Shown piece by piece: positions 11,476 through 23,288 of a stretch of 64,000 nucleotides of DNA (the stretch's first letter is position 1; the number at the start of each line of letters is the position of its first letter). A program made the position numbers and the translations under genes. The notes below the pieces were generated by a model that was not told the DNA's origin, ran no database searches, and worked only from the letters and a program-made list of their open reading frames with translations. The DNA is from Phycomyces blakesleeanus NRRL 1555(-) (Eukaryota > Mucoromycota > Mucoromycetes > Mucorales > Phycomycetaceae). The DNA is taken from the NCBI RefSeq assembly GCF_001638985.1, contig NW_017265137.1, positions 1,515,054 through 1,579,053 of the forward strand, written 5' to 3'.

Positions 11476-13952
11476 ATGTCAACCACCGAAAGAAAAGGAC
11501 GCACTAAGAAGAGAGGAAAGAAGCAAAAGAAAGGAGTTGGGATCAGCGTTCCTGGCCAAGAAGACACTTCATTCGGTGGCGAAGATCAACCTCAAGGCGG
11601 TCAGTCATTGACAGTCGGCCAATATGACAGCCCCCATTTCCAAGCAGGTCATTACGGAGAAGTAGAGGAACAATTGCTCGGTTACTTTAAAAACGTCGAA
11701 AGCTCTCTTGATGATCCTCAATTCGAAACTGCAGAAGGTACTGAGTGAAATTGGAACCAAATGTGAACACATTCAGCTAATAGATCTATATTTTAGATCA
11801 GCGCTTGTTCGTCGACAACGTTTATAGTGAAGTCGAGGGTAATGAGCTCCGTTTAGCTACCAACTACTCTTGCTCTCTCATTCTCGAAAAGTTGCTCAAG
11901 ATCTCGAACCCATTCCAGCTCCGTGTCTTTATGGACAAACTCAGGGGACGGTAAGCTGATCATAATATAGCATAATAACATTATGATATAATTTGTACTA
12001 AATAATTTGTTCTGTTTTTTCCCTTTTCTTTAAAAAAATAAAGAACTGTCGAATTGTTCGCTCATCGTTTTGCTTCCCATGTGTGCCAAACTGTAGTAAC
12101 TCTTGCTGCTGACGTTGTTGAACAGGAAGTAAACGAAAACGGCTCCAATGAGAACAAGATGGACACATCTGAGGACAATAAAGAAGGCGAACTTCTTTCA
12201 ATGGAAAAACTTATTTTGGGAATGTGCGAGGTAAAAAGAAAAATATCAGTGGGTTTGGTTTTTAGTTTGCTCATAAACATATGCATACGATTTTTAGGAT
12301 ATTAAACCTGTCGTAGGCGGTCTTATTTCTCAGCAATTTGCTTCCCATGTTATCCGTGTCTTGTTGTTTGTTTTGGCTGGAAAGCGTGTCGATGAAACTA
12401 ATGACGTAAAAGGACAATTGAGAAGCAAGAGATCCACAAAGTACAAGACCGAGAACAACGACACTCTCACAAAGTATTCTTCAAAAGCCTCGCCCATCAG
12501 AAACGTTCCTGCATCATTCAAGGAGATGTTCCGCACATTGTCTACCGAATTAGCAATAACCTCTTCAGAGACTGATGTGCGCGCTTTGTCTGTACATCGT
12601 GTAGCAAGCCCAGTTCTCCAACTCTTATTGGAAATGCAGGAAGAGGATTCAGAGGGTCAAAAGGCAAAGAATGTTCTTTTGGATCGTATCTTGTGGGGTG
12701 TTGTATCTGATGTTACCAAGCCTACTGAGAACAAGGATCGTGACTCTTGGTTCGAGACCCTTATTCGTGACCCTGTTGGATCGCATTTGTTGGAAGTAAT
12801 CTTCAAGGTTGCTCCTACTCCTGTCTACAACAAAATTTACACGCATTACTTAAAGAAAAAGCTGGAGAAGTTTAGCTTAAATCCAATCGCCAATTTTGTG
12901 ATTCAGAATTTCTTGACCAACGCCAGAAACGCAGAGCAGTTTGAAAAGATAGTTAAAGAACTCAGTGGATCCTTTGAAAAATTGATGAGTAAGTCATGTT
13001 TGATTAAATTCTAAGGCACGAGAAAAAAAGGGAGATTTAACAATTTCAAATAGAGAATGGCAAGTTTGGTGTTATCCGTAGTCTTGTCGATGCTTCGTTG
13101 AAGTTGGGTACAGCCGAGAAAGATATTGTAAATGGCCTTGCAGGCGCACTACACATGCCGACTGATGGAAGTCAAGAATTTGTCAATTGTGTTATGCGTA
13201 TGTGGACATATGAAGTAAGACTATATATATATTTGAGTAAGCTTTGGCTAGATTTACTTAAAAAAACAACTGTTAGGACTGGATGGCTGCTTCCGAAGAG
13301 GAAAAGAAGAACCTTCGTAACTTCCACATGCAGGGCTCATTATTGTTACAATCTATTATGAAGATGCCAGCACAATACAACGCAATTGCAACAACAAGGT
13401 AAACATATTTAATTTTATTTACACTCAGTTTGCTTTATTAACATTCGCATCACAGTTTCTTGTCTCAAAGACCTGATGTCACATACCAGTGGTGCTTCTC
13501 CCCTGTCGGATCCCGTGCTTATGAGTCAATTTTAACATCACCTACTGTCAATGACAAGATGAAGAAAAAGATCATGCGCAACTTGCAAGGTCACTATGCT
13601 GATCTCTCAAAGGACAAGTTTGGCAGTCATATTGTAGAACACTGCTGGGCTGCTGCAGATATTGATATGAAGGTAGGATTAAAGCTAAATACGAATGATT
13701 TCTATAGCTACTAATATCTCATTTTTTTTCTAGGAACGTATTGCTTCTGAACTTGTGAAACGTGAATACGATCTTTCAGAACATTATATTGGTAAATGTA
13801 TCCTCTGGACTTGCAAGATTGATCAATACAAGCGGAGACACGACGAGTGGGTCGAGAGAGAGAAGGGTGTGGAGCGTAAGAAGGATCTTTTCAAGGATAT
13901 CTTGGGAGACGATATCAAGCTTTCTGGAAAGCGTAAAAACAAACAGGCATAA
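11476..13952 (+). CDS. NOP9: Nucleolar pumilio-repeat protein Nop9 (40S ribosome biogenesis)
   Basis: Eight exons join in frame: 11476-11737, 11797-11950, 12044-12230, 12298-12988, 13054-13214, 13277-13398, 13456-13672 and 13734-13952. Together they give 670 aa, close to the usual Nop9 length. The N-terminus is basic (KKRGKKQKK). Pumilio-like helical repeats follow, each carrying the recurrent pattern FASHV / GSHLLE / SPVLQ / GSRAYE / FGSHIVEHCW. The C-terminus is basic (GKRKNKQA). Nop9 binds pre-rRNA near the site D region and is needed for 18S rRNA maturation in the nucleolus. An acidic insert (residues about 160-185) and a 40-residue charged insert in exon 4 are typical spacers. All introns are GT-AG. 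The nearest upstream element is the LINE tail, about 400 bp away, so the promoter is short. Confidence 0.93.
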
Positions 13953-14213
13953 AACTCAACAATTCACCCAAAAAATAATTAACAATAGTAAAAATCATTA
14001 AACATCAGACAAAAAAAAGCATGTTCAAAATAATTGTGTATCATTGATTAGATATTGCTTACAAGCAAGAGACAAGGGAAGGAAATATAAGAAGTTTTTT
14101 TTTTAAAAAAAAACAAAATTGTGGGTGAGGGGAACTAAAGAATTAGAAGAAGAAATGTTACTCTGCAAAATAATAATAATAATAAAAAGATATATACATA
14201 TCAAATGAGAATA
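13953..14213. other. Convergent 3' intergenic region of NOP9 and ATG18
   Basis: About 260 bp shared by two converging 3' ends. It contains a T10-A9 dyad (14095-14113) and (AAT)n. No gene is seen. Confidence 0.6.
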
Positions 14214-15983
14214 CTATTCAGGAATATCCCCTTCCGAACCATCTCCTACTTCCAATAAACTGTTTTGCTTCAAGAGTACACATTCACCACCATTCTCCAG
14301 ATCAATGTTGTATTGGTAAAAATAGCCTTCTGATGTGATTACCATTACTTGTGGAGTAGTACTAGGTTAAGTTTTTCAGTACAACTTGATACATATATTA
14401 AATAGACACACCCACACACAAATAATAGCAACTAACCTGCTCAGAGCCACCAAACTACGCACACCCGCGCTTGGTAATTTAAGTGAAGCAAAATGACGGG
14501 ATGGTTCCCAAATCTCGGTTATCATCTCTGGTAAGTATGAACCAACGCTACCAGCAATTCCACGGCCGAAATGGAGAGAAGACCTTCGCAACATTTGTCT
14601 AATGAAACCAGAATACTTATTTTATTTAGTATATCCTCAAATCCCAACCTTAAAGTATAATAAAAATAACTATATAGACCTTACCCAACACTTGCACTTC
14701 GGCCTCTCTGTTCAGCTCCATTTTGACCGTTTGAGTTGGAATTATTGTTGGAATTGTTGTTGGAATTGTTGTTGTTGCTGTTGGTTGAAATTGTATTGTA
14801 TCCTCCATTACTGTTACCATTCAAAACATTTCCGTTTCCATTTCCATTTGAGTTTGGTAAAGTGCCAGGTGCAAGTTTAAAAATATGCACTGTCTCGGTG
14901 TCACTGGAGACACATAAGAGAGAGCTCACAAGATTGAATGACATTGAATATATGGTTGCAGAGTAAGATCCACGTCTAAACTGGTAAACCTTGTTGGCAT
15001 CTGGGATCGAAAATACGCGAACAACAGTACCCTACACACATATATATTAGAAACCATCAAGCCTTTGTTCTTTTTTTTTATATTATTATTTTTTATTTTC
15101 ATATACCTTTTCACTTGCTGTTGCCAACAAAGTGCCATCTGCATTCATGGTGATACAGCTTATACGACTCTTATGGGCCTGCACGATATTCACCAAGGTA
15201 AGTGTACTAGCATCAAAGATTTCGACATCACCAGTAGTACAGAAAGACTGAGTGGTTTGCTGGTTGGTTTCAAAAGGAGAGATTGGGGATGAACGAGAAG
15301 GATATGCAATGTAACAGTTTTCACTAGAAGGCGACAGTGCACAGATGGCTAATTTTTTGATGAACTTTATCAGTATATATTTTTCTCTTCCTTTTTAAAA
15401 TAAAATGAAATTATAAAGTAGAATATACCATCAGGATTGCGACTAGTTTCGATTGTGTGAAGAAGTTTCATGTTGCTGATATCATATACAAATATTTGTT
15501 CTTCCAAAACGACAATCAGTCGGCGCCTATTCATTTTCACAGCCAGGATTGAGGTAGGAAAGCTGAGTTCGCAAATGGTGGACTCTCTCTGTAAAGTAGT
15601 AATGGGATTTGATATGAGTGGGTGTTAGTTTTTTTTTTATTATTATTATTAATATTTTTATTGATGGTGTATTTGCCTTTGTATTGATGATTTGTAAATG
15701 TCTCGGGGAGAATGTAGGCTCATCCCCAGCGCCAACCAATGCAACAAGTGAAGTACAGAACAACATTTCGACAATGCCAGTACCGCCCTCAGCTTTATAC
15801 AAAAATATCAGCTTGTAGTTTATAGTTATGCTTGTGCGGATACTTACACTTGGAGTAGCATTTGCCAAATGGGTCGCAATTATATATTCTGTATCCTCGC
15901 TTTGAACCTAAGGATATACAGCTAAAGTCTTGGTTGAAATTGATGAACAATAGCTCATTGTGGCTTCTGTCGCCTAGATTCAT
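14214..15983 (-). CDS. ATG18: Autophagy-related PROPPIN Atg18
   Basis: Seven exons on the minus strand: 15983-15848, 15792-15677, 15588-15429, 15348-15107, 15031-14685, 14598-14437 and 14361-14214. They give 436 aa. The seven-bladed WD40-like PROPPIN signature is clear: [19 protein letters not shown] at the N-terminus, [46 protein letters not shown], and the FRRG phosphoinositide-binding motif (exon 5, just before [12 protein letters not shown]). The family binds PI3P and PI(3,5)P2 on autophagosomal and vacuolar membranes and works with Atg2. Exon 5 carries an Asn/Gly/Ser-rich low-complexity loop (about 14710-14865), in the place where fungal Atg18 has a variable loop. The ATG at 15983 is the first in frame. 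The intron after exon 2 begins with GC rather than GT (AAG|GCAAAT). Confidence 0.95.
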
Positions 15984-16085
15984 GGTCAAAGTACAGGAAA
16001 AGCAGAAAGAAAGGTATGATAGCGTGGGGCGACAACTGGCAGTTCCGCTTCATGCCATGGGTGACGCAATACAGCACACTTTTCC

Positions 16086-16140
16086 GTGTGTGTGTGAGAG
16101 AGTGCGAGGGTGTGTGCGTGTGTGCGTGTGTGCGTGTGTG
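16086..16140. repeat. GT-rich microsatellite
   Basis: About 55 bp of imperfect (TG)n with GC and GA interruptions. It lies in the presumed 5' flank of ATG18. Confidence 0.8.
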
Positions 16141-16508
16141 CCTGTTGTGTGGTGGCAGTGCTCCGCTGTCGGGCATCACAAAAAGCTTATCATGTTCAGG
16201 TTGAGGCAAAAGCCCTGTGAGGTCCAGAAGATGATTAATATTATAACTCTTACATAATATGTATGATGCTTCATTTGTTGTTTTCGAGAGGTTGACTATA
16301 ACTGTTCTGTCATTTGCTTTCCTTTTGGCTTTGAGTTTGATTTCTGTACTCAGAACTACTCTTGTCTTGTGTAGCCTCGGAAGTTTGGTGTCAAGAGGGG
16401 CAAGGATTGAGGATCAGTGGTAATTGAGGAGTAAAATAAATAAATAAGGTAGTGGATTAAACAACAGCCAGACTGGTGAGAGAAAAAGGTGGAATAGCCA
16501 CTATTTTT

Positions 16509-16608
16509 GTACTCACACGTTGGTTACAAAGATGTTTGACTCTGCTACTTGACTAGACATTTGGTAGTATGCCACAGGCGTTTCTTGGAATAGTTCAATG
16601 AACTTTAG
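16509..16608 (-). pseudogene. Exon-like fragment of an unrecognised gene (minus strand)
   Basis: An open stretch reads TLKFIELFQETPVAYYQMSS and continues QVAESNIFVTN. It is flanked by an acceptor-like ATTTAG and a donor-like GTGAGT. A possible preceding piece (PYGDIKNTVDF, about 16640-16675) is separated by only about 26 bp, too short for a spliceosomal intron. I do not recognise the protein. It may be a gene relic or a chance open frame. Confidence 0.3.
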
Positions 16609-17466
16609 TGTATCTAAATTACAGGATTAGAATAAATACACTCAAAATCAACAGTATTCTTTATATCACCATATGGCTGTAAAAAGAACAAAAAGAATAC
16701 AAAGTCTAATATGCTTTGTGTACCAATGTTTTTTTTTATTACTACTATTACTTTTGATGTATGTCAAACTACTACTAAATTATTAAATATATATATACCT
16801 TTTAATAAAGTAATACCTATATCCAAACCCCAAAACCAGTGGAGTCTATTCGGGCATTCATAACTTCGGAGAATGATTACAGCCAAAGAAAAGATCATTA
16901 AAACTTCCAAGCTATTGATTTTGCATGGTCGTGTTTTTACCAAAAAAAAACAAACAAACAAACAATTACTTATTCTAGATTGCTAATATGTAATAGCAAA
17001 AGTAAGTATAGTATCAAGTGCTCTGGATAGACCCAGAAAAGTCTAGATGTTCTTGGCTTAGATAAACCCATGTCATAAACGGAATATCTGTTATTAACTA
17101 TCCTAAAAGCAATCCCATAAAACCCGATTATATTATATGTATTATACACCTTTATGAAACATATAAGTACATTGGTTTAATTTTCTTTAAAATCATTTAC
17201 ATTAAACAAGAGCTTAATGTTTCTTTGCTAAACAAAAGAAATTTCAAAGCAGACCAAATCAAACCTAAAAGCTATAGCCCAAATAATAAAAAAGATTAAC
17301 AAGATCTTGTGCATTCTCACCCAACCTTTGATTTGAGTTTTCTTTTTCTTAAAAAGAAAGAAAGAAAGAGGTTTATCCTGATGTTATATTGAAGCAAAAA
17401 TAAAGTAAAATGTACGATTCTTGGGTTGTATTATGCTGTATTATGTTGTATCTTTTAATTTTCTTT

Positions 17467-18688
17467 TTACACCAACTTTCCCATGATATCCTTCTTGTGG
17501 GTCAAGATAGAATCAGCTTTTTTCCCACCCACGGTTTTAATGAGATATATAGTAAGATGGCTCATTTGTCTGACAGGGTAAAATAGAGGGATATGAAGCG
17601 GCAATGTCCACGATTCAAAGTAGACAGGACCATCTGACACTAGTGGTTCTCCATATACAGCCATACTAGGTTTTGGTGAAGCTGAAGAAGCTATTATTAT
17701 AAGCTAGTGATATCACGAGTTAGTTGAATGTTATGTATTTTTGTGATAGTTACATACACTGGGATATACAAGTGCAAAAACGGCACCAGCATGCAATGTA
17801 GAGAGGAAAAATGTAAGCGCAGCAACAGGAAGCCCTAAGTGCGCCAAGTTATAGGAGCGAATCTTGAAAGTATCATACAACATACCAAAACCTAGAAAAT
17901 ATGCCCAATGCTTCTCAATGAATAGCATGGATTGATCTTTACTCCAACCAATATAGGTCCATTTGTATCTAAAAGAAAAACAAATTACTAAAATGTTCAT
18001 ATACTACTATCTGTACCCTTACTCGAAGCAATAGTAAGACATTATAATACAGCTTGCTACAAAAGAAATAGTTTTGCCAACAATAGGGATAAGTCTCAAT
18101 AAAAAGACAAAAATTGCAAAAATTGTATAAAGCAATGTTGTGTAGACTGCCAAAGTCATGTCCTGGTTTGTGCCTAACAAATCTATCTGGATTGAAGGAC
18201 TAGGTTGCAAGCGAAATGTCTCCTTGGAAATAGACTGAAAGAACCTCCCATTTACAATCAAACATGCAAGATACATTGGATATCCTGTCCAAACCTAAGG
18301 AGTTGACAGTAAGCTTTCTCTCTTTCTTCTGTTTTGCGTTTATTTATTCTTATTTACCATGTAGGAATACCCAAATAAGTGATGATCAGGAGAGTTATAG
18401 AATAATTCCATCATTACAAGAAATCCAAGAAACATTCCTCCATTTAAGACGACGGTCATTAGCATTGCCTTGCGAATGGCAGCTGAACTGATGAAAAAGA
18501 AAACTAATCGCGATCAGAACACACATAATTTATTTATTTTTTGACTCTTTTTCAAAGAGAAAGAAAGGTTTTGATACTTGCGCACAAAACACTTTTATTG
18601 CATCTTTCCAATTAAAGGCTTGGCATAAACCTTCAAAGAAATAGGTTGCATGAGCAGCAATTGGAAGTCGTGTTGAGGTGGAAACCAT
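17467..18688 (-). CDS. EI24/EPG-4 family ER membrane protein
   Basis: The minus-strand exons are 18688-18546 (end uncertain), 18487-18358, 18294-18023, 17968-17758 and 17703-17467, about 330 aa. Several membrane segments are visible, e.g. AVYTTLLYTIFAIFVFLL and GLPVAALTFFLSTLHAGAVF. The family hallmark is SYYCFEYKW, then IEKHWAYFLGFG, which matches the YCFEYRW..IERNWPYYFGFG region of animal EI24. EI24/EPG-4 is an ER protein needed for autophagosome maturation in animals; the fungal members related to it include the yeast spore-wall LDS/RRT8 group. For exon 1, the best-looking donor (18577, GTATCA) leaves the wrong phase. Using GTCAAA at 18545 restores the frame, so the first exon boundary needs RNA evidence. 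The intron before exon 5 has a textbook CTAAC branch site. The gene is divergent from the cNMP/F-box gene. Confidence 0.8.
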
Positions 18689-19346
18689 GGACAACGCAAA
18701 ATTAGTAGTGGGTCCAAAAAAGGAAATCAGATATACAGCGCAAAAATAAATAAAATATATTGGTTTGATTTGTTAAAAACATCATTAACTTAATAATCTA
18801 CAGATAGCACAATCAATCTTCTTTAATATATAAGGTGTTATGTAAAGAGATTCAATTGAAATGTATGTACAGATTACTTTAGCTATTATTCATTTTTTTA
18901 TGTGAAAAAAAACTGTTTATCTAAATTAATGACTAGATCATGGATTTGACATGGGCAATAAAATCGGACTATAGTAGTAATAAAAATAAAAATGCCTTTC
19001 CCTTTAGACTTCATGCTTATACATAAGAGCCATAATCAAGCTAACATGTCAGCATTACTGATACACACTTATACATATGGTAAACACCATAGCTTGAGTA
19101 CTCTAATGGAAATTGTAAAACAAAAGAGGTGATATAGCCAACTCCAACAACGTTGGAGTGCTATGCATTACTCCGATGTCATGACGTTTCTTTGAACCAG
19201 TTGGGTGAGACTGGGGTGCTTATCCAAGGCTCATTTTTCCCAAGACAACCACACTAGTACCCAATAATTAGATCATTACAAGAAAGGAAGGAAATAAATC
19301 CCTTTTGCCTTCTTCCTTTCCTCTTTACTCCTCTAAATTTAAGAAA
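18689..19346. promoter_or_regulatory. Divergent promoter region between EI24-like and cNMP/F-box genes
   Basis: About 660 bp of AT-rich sequence lies between two divergent start codons. It contains a near-palindromic CRE-like motif, ATGTCATGACGT (about 19176-19187), of the kind bound by bZIP/ATF factors. No open frame of interest is present. The regulatory role is inferred from position only. Confidence 0.4.
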
Positions 19347-21982
19347 ATGATGCTGGACGTAGAAAAAGATACAAAATGGAACACACAGGATTATACAACA
19401 AACCTGTCTATTCCTCCCAAACTCCTTTCCTCTCTTCGTGAACACTCTTTATTTCAACGCACCGGAGATGAAGCTTTTCTTCATCAATTGGCCTGTAGTA
19501 TGCATTTGAGAAACTATAGCCCCCAGGATGTCATAATCCGTGAAGGAGAACCAGCCAAAGCCATGTTTTTCCTACTACGTGGGTCTGTCAGCGTGTGCTC
19601 AGCTGATTATGAGCGCGTTTATGCTATTTTGAAGCAAGGCTCTTGTTTTGGTGAAATTGGTATTCTGTACTCAATGCCCAGAACTGCAACAGTTATTGCA
19701 AACGACAAATGTACAGTTGCAGTCTTAATGGCCGAGGATGTTTCAACATTACTTCCAAGATTCCCACAAGTCGAACAAATGTTGAGATATGAAGCGGAGG
19801 AGCGTTTAGCTTTATTAAAGAAGAGTCAACAGCAGTTTAACTCATCTGGAGGGCGCATAAAGACAAGAAAACCAAGTTTTGAACGCAATGTCGAGTTCTT
19901 TGTAAGAACAAGTACCTACGAGCGTTTGAGAAAGGTAAAAATAAACAGACGGCTGATCAAAGCTAAATTTCATGATTGTGCTTTTTTTTTAGATCTCCTT
20001 CTTTAAAGACAGTCCAGAAGAGTTTCTGCATCAGATATCCCTGTGTGTTCAGCCTCGACAATATATGCCAAATGTGTTAATTATTCGAAAGGGTGATATT
20101 GGAACAGAACTATTCTTCATTATTGAAGGTGTGTCTAGTGTCAAGAGTTCTTTTTCTTCTTCTAAAATTAATTATTAAATATTATGTTTGTTTGTGACTT
20201 TTTTAAAGGTACTGTAGAAGTGGTTATTCCAAGCACAACTGATGTTGTGGTGGCCAGACTGAGCGCAGGAGATTCATTCGGGGAGACAACAGTCCTACTG
20301 GGTACACCAAGGGCTGCTAATGTTAGGACTATAACCAACCTCGAAGTATATGTCCTCAACCGAAAAGATTTTTTGGATGTGTGCCAGAATTATCCTGAGT
20401 TGCAACAGCACTACAAAAGACTAGCTGAATCTGTCTTGCAAGAGTATAACAAGCGGGTAAGACTATTAAAGTAAACTATATGAAACCCAAGTATTTCTTT
20501 GAATATTGGCTAATGACATTTCCACTTAGGTAAAGGTTTCAGAAGAAAGCCATGTTATGCCTGGTAAGCGCAATATATATATATATATATATATATATAA
20601 TGACTTTAAATGAATTGTCTCTTACTTTCTTTTATTTGACATTACCAGAACAAACACAACTTCCTATGACAAATAGCCAATTTACTTTCGGCTCACAGCA
20701 ACTTACTCCTATCACAGCTAGTTCTGTATGCAGTACAACAAGTGATCAAGATCCTACCCTACCAAATGCAGCAACTATGCTGAGACAACAAGAGACGAGA
20801 AAGAGAAGACCAAGCGTTGCTGTTTGGACAGACCCAAGTCTATTGGCTATGGCAGAGCAAAGGACAGAACCAATGGATATTGTTACACACATTGAAGCAG
20901 AGCCAGAGTTTCCAGCTGAAGCAAAATCCAGCATTTATAGCCAAAAAAAAGACAAGTTACAAGCGCTTGGTGCAAGTCTTCTAGGCTACGTAGCAACCTT
21001 CCTTGACTTCTCTGGCTTGGTTCGATTGGCAGCTGTTTCAAAAAAATACAGATGTTTCTTGCAGAACAATAAGAATTTATTACATCAAGTTGACCTAAGT
21101 CCTTACAATAACCACATGACAGATGCTGTATTAATGCGAGCAGTAGTATTTGCTGGAGATCGCACTCAGGATCTTAATCTTTCTCATTGCTTCCATTTGA
21201 CAGACGAAGCCATCAAGGTCATATCCGAAACAATGCCGAACCTCAAGAGTTTAAACATAAATTCTTGTTGGAATGTGACAGATAAAGGTCTTTTGCACTT
21301 AAGCTCCAATTGCCCTCGTCTCACTAGCCTTGATCTGTCTAACTGCCGAAAGATCACTAACAAAGGACTGACAGCATTAATTCAATCTAAAGCAGCAGAA
21401 GGATTTGATGGTCTGACCTACTTATCGTTGTCATATTGCAAGCATCTATCCAGCTTGACTATGAGCGCACTAGCTACATACTGCTCGGGCAGCTTGGAAT
21501 ATCTTAATCTTCAAAGATGTACTGGCGTATCCACAAAGGACTTTGAGGCTTTGTCAAATGTTAACTTTTCTGCCTTACATACAGTCATTTTATCAGATTG
21601 CAGCTTCCTTCAGGATCCCGCAATAATTGCTCTGGTAAAAGCTGCCCCCAACTTGGAGAGACTCTCGCTTAGCTTCTGCTGTTCGCTAAGCGATGCATCA
21701 TTGGAAGCAGTGACAATGCTGAAACACCTTGTGGAATTGGATGCTAGCTATTGCTGCTCTGCTGTGTCTGATACATCGATATATATGCTATTACAGGCAC
21801 ACAAATATGCGCCCCTTTCACTGAACATTCGGGGGTGTTTCCGAGTAACCGACCAGGGTCTAAAGCCTACACTTGACAAAGAAGTTCAGTTGGATTACCT
21901 TAATATAAGCCAGTGCCCAAATATTCTTAGTCAAACAAAACGTGTATTAGCTGATATATATGTTGATAAAATATCAATTTGA
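19347..21982 (+). CDS. Two cyclic-nucleotide-binding domains fused to an F-box-like and leucine-rich-repeat (AMN1/FBXL-type) region
   Basis: The exons are 19347-19934, 19993-20128, 20209-20456, 20530-20563 and 20649-21982, all in frame, 779 aa. Two cNMP-binding domains lie at about 35-155 and 205-320. Each has a well-kept phosphate-binding cassette, FGEIGILYSMPRTATV in the first and FGETTVLLGTPRAANV in the second. The Glu and Arg that hold the cyclic phosphate are present in both. A Ser/Thr/Pro/Gln linker follows, then an F-box-like helix bundle (about 438-480, LLGYVATFLDFSGLVRLAAV). Cysteine-containing LRRs run from about 485 to 770 (LNLSHCFHLTDEAI, LDLSNCRKITNKGL and so on). F-box/LRR proteins are substrate receptors of SCF ubiquitin ligases. 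The fusion suggests a receptor whose activity or location responds to cAMP/cGMP; this is inference. The start at 19347 is the first ATG in frame. Confidence 0.88.
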
Positions 21983-22234
21983 ATGCATCTTTTTTTTATG
22001 GTTGTATTTTAATAATGAAATAAATATGATTGATATATGTGTATGTGTATGTGTATATGTATATATAAATATTGGGATTTTTATTTTATTTTAGTTAGTT
22101 CGTTGATTAACCAACTGATTGATTGACTGGTGTTATGGGAATGAATTGGGTAAAGCAAAGAACGACAGATGAAAGATGTAAAATAGAAAAGAAAAATAAT
22201 AAAGAAGAAAGAAATGTGTATAGTATTGTGCTCA

Positions 22235-23288
22235 TTAGTGTACCGAAACAACCGAGGGCTCGTGATTTGTGTGTTCATGGTTGGTATACACATTAGTTCC
22301 GCCAAGATATGGTATACCGTTTCCATATCGAAGACGAAGTTCACGTTGGAGTGTTTCTGGTAACCTCAACGCCAGGCGATCAATCACAGAAGAATTTTTA
22401 GAAATGCTGTACTGTACAGAAACACCAGTCTTGGATTGGTGTTTTGTACGACTAACTGTACAAGGCGACACATGCTGTTTTTTCTGATCTGCGGCAGGCG
22501 TGCTAACCATCTTATCTGAAGATTCTTTGTTCCCCTTCTTTGGTTGACTGCGGATGCGTTGTTGTTGTTTGATGAAGCCTAGCCAAGAATGTAAGCCAAT
22601 ATTCCTCTATAAATATGGCGGTCACTAAAGTTAGCTCACCATAAAACCAATAGCAGTGTAATGGAAAGAAGGCAAACAAAGTGCCTCCAATGTGACCATA
22701 AGGCAAAAATACATAGGCATTATAGATCATGTAAGCATGAAAGACAATGCGAGACGTCACAAAGGTAGCAGCAAATAGGTAGTCGTGACGCAGTCGTTTG
22801 TTGATTGAGCCCAGGGCAAGGAGGAAAGTGGGTGCCTCAAGAACACACATGGTCACGAATGCACTACAATACTTGTGCTGAATAACCCATATGAGAGTGC
22901 CAAAATAGACGATGTGGTGAATCCAGCCAGTCAATAGTTCGATTTTCGAGCGATATAAGACTGAGCCAATAACAAGGTCAAGTGTCAAGAAGGTCAAGAA
23001 GAAAGTTGTGACAGCAATCGGCCATTGTCTTTCGGGAAGCATCAGTACCTGGAAGTCTCCATTGTTGCGTATAACGTCCCACACTAGTGGAAATGATGCT
23101 ATGGTAGTCGTAAAGCTGCTGAGGAGCGATAGAACATAAGCTCTTTGGCGTATTGTCTTGATGTAACCAGAGAAGTGCCAGAAGAGATACCAGCCTATGA
23201 ATATTGCAACCGAGGTGGCTGCACTGCGGATAACTATGGGCTGTTCGATGCCCTGCCGTAACGTGTCGAATGGCACTGGGATTTGCAT
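22235..23288 (-). CDS. TLC-domain multi-pass membrane protein
   Basis: Two exons, 23288-22640 and 22578-22235, give 330 aa. The ATG at 23288 is the first in frame. Hydrophobic helices span residues about 20-245. The TLC-type features are LDLVIGSVLY, GWIHHIVYFGTLIW, FVTSRIVFHAYMIY and FFPLHCYWFYGF; the conserved His pair of the TRAM-LAG1-CLN8 fold is in the second. Without splicing, the frame would run on to 22512 with a low-complexity tail. The intron (donor TATG|GTGAGC at 22639, acceptor CTAG at 22579) gives a more typical basic end to the last helix (FIKQQQRIRSQPKKGNKE). TLC proteins act in membrane lipid (ceramide/phospholipid) metabolism or sensing in the ER/plasma membrane. The exact subfamily (TMEM56/TLCD-like rather than ceramide synthase) is a guess from length and the lack of a homeobox. 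Confidence 0.8.

Larger units (their letters stand above)
15984..17466. other. ATG18 upstream region and largely non-coding sequence
   Basis: A (GT/GC)n-rich stretch lies at 16086-16140, about 100-160 bp upstream of the ATG18 start. Further right I find no complete gene. Exon-like minus-strand fragments are noted separately (about 16509-16608, with weaker fragments at about 16790-16960 and 17000-17130). Intergenic AT-rich sequence fills the rest. Confidence 0.5.

Noticed and set aside
16764..17130. Minus-strand frames reading RSYECPNRLHWFWGLDIG and SVYDMGLSKPRTSRLFWVYP
   Set aside because: They look protein-like but cannot be joined with each other or with the fragment at 16509-16608 without stops or too-short introns; family not recognised. 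Possibly relics, but not strong enough to call.
19176..19187. CRE-like ATGTCATGACGT as a proven cAMP-response element for the cNMP/F-box gene
   Set aside because: One short match in AT-rich promoter DNA is easily chance; kept only as a remark in the promoter feature.
22512..22577. Unspliced C-terminus of the TLC protein (reading through to the stop at 22512)
   Set aside because: The spliced version gives a typical end to the last helix and joins the open frame that ends at 22235; donor and acceptor are both good.
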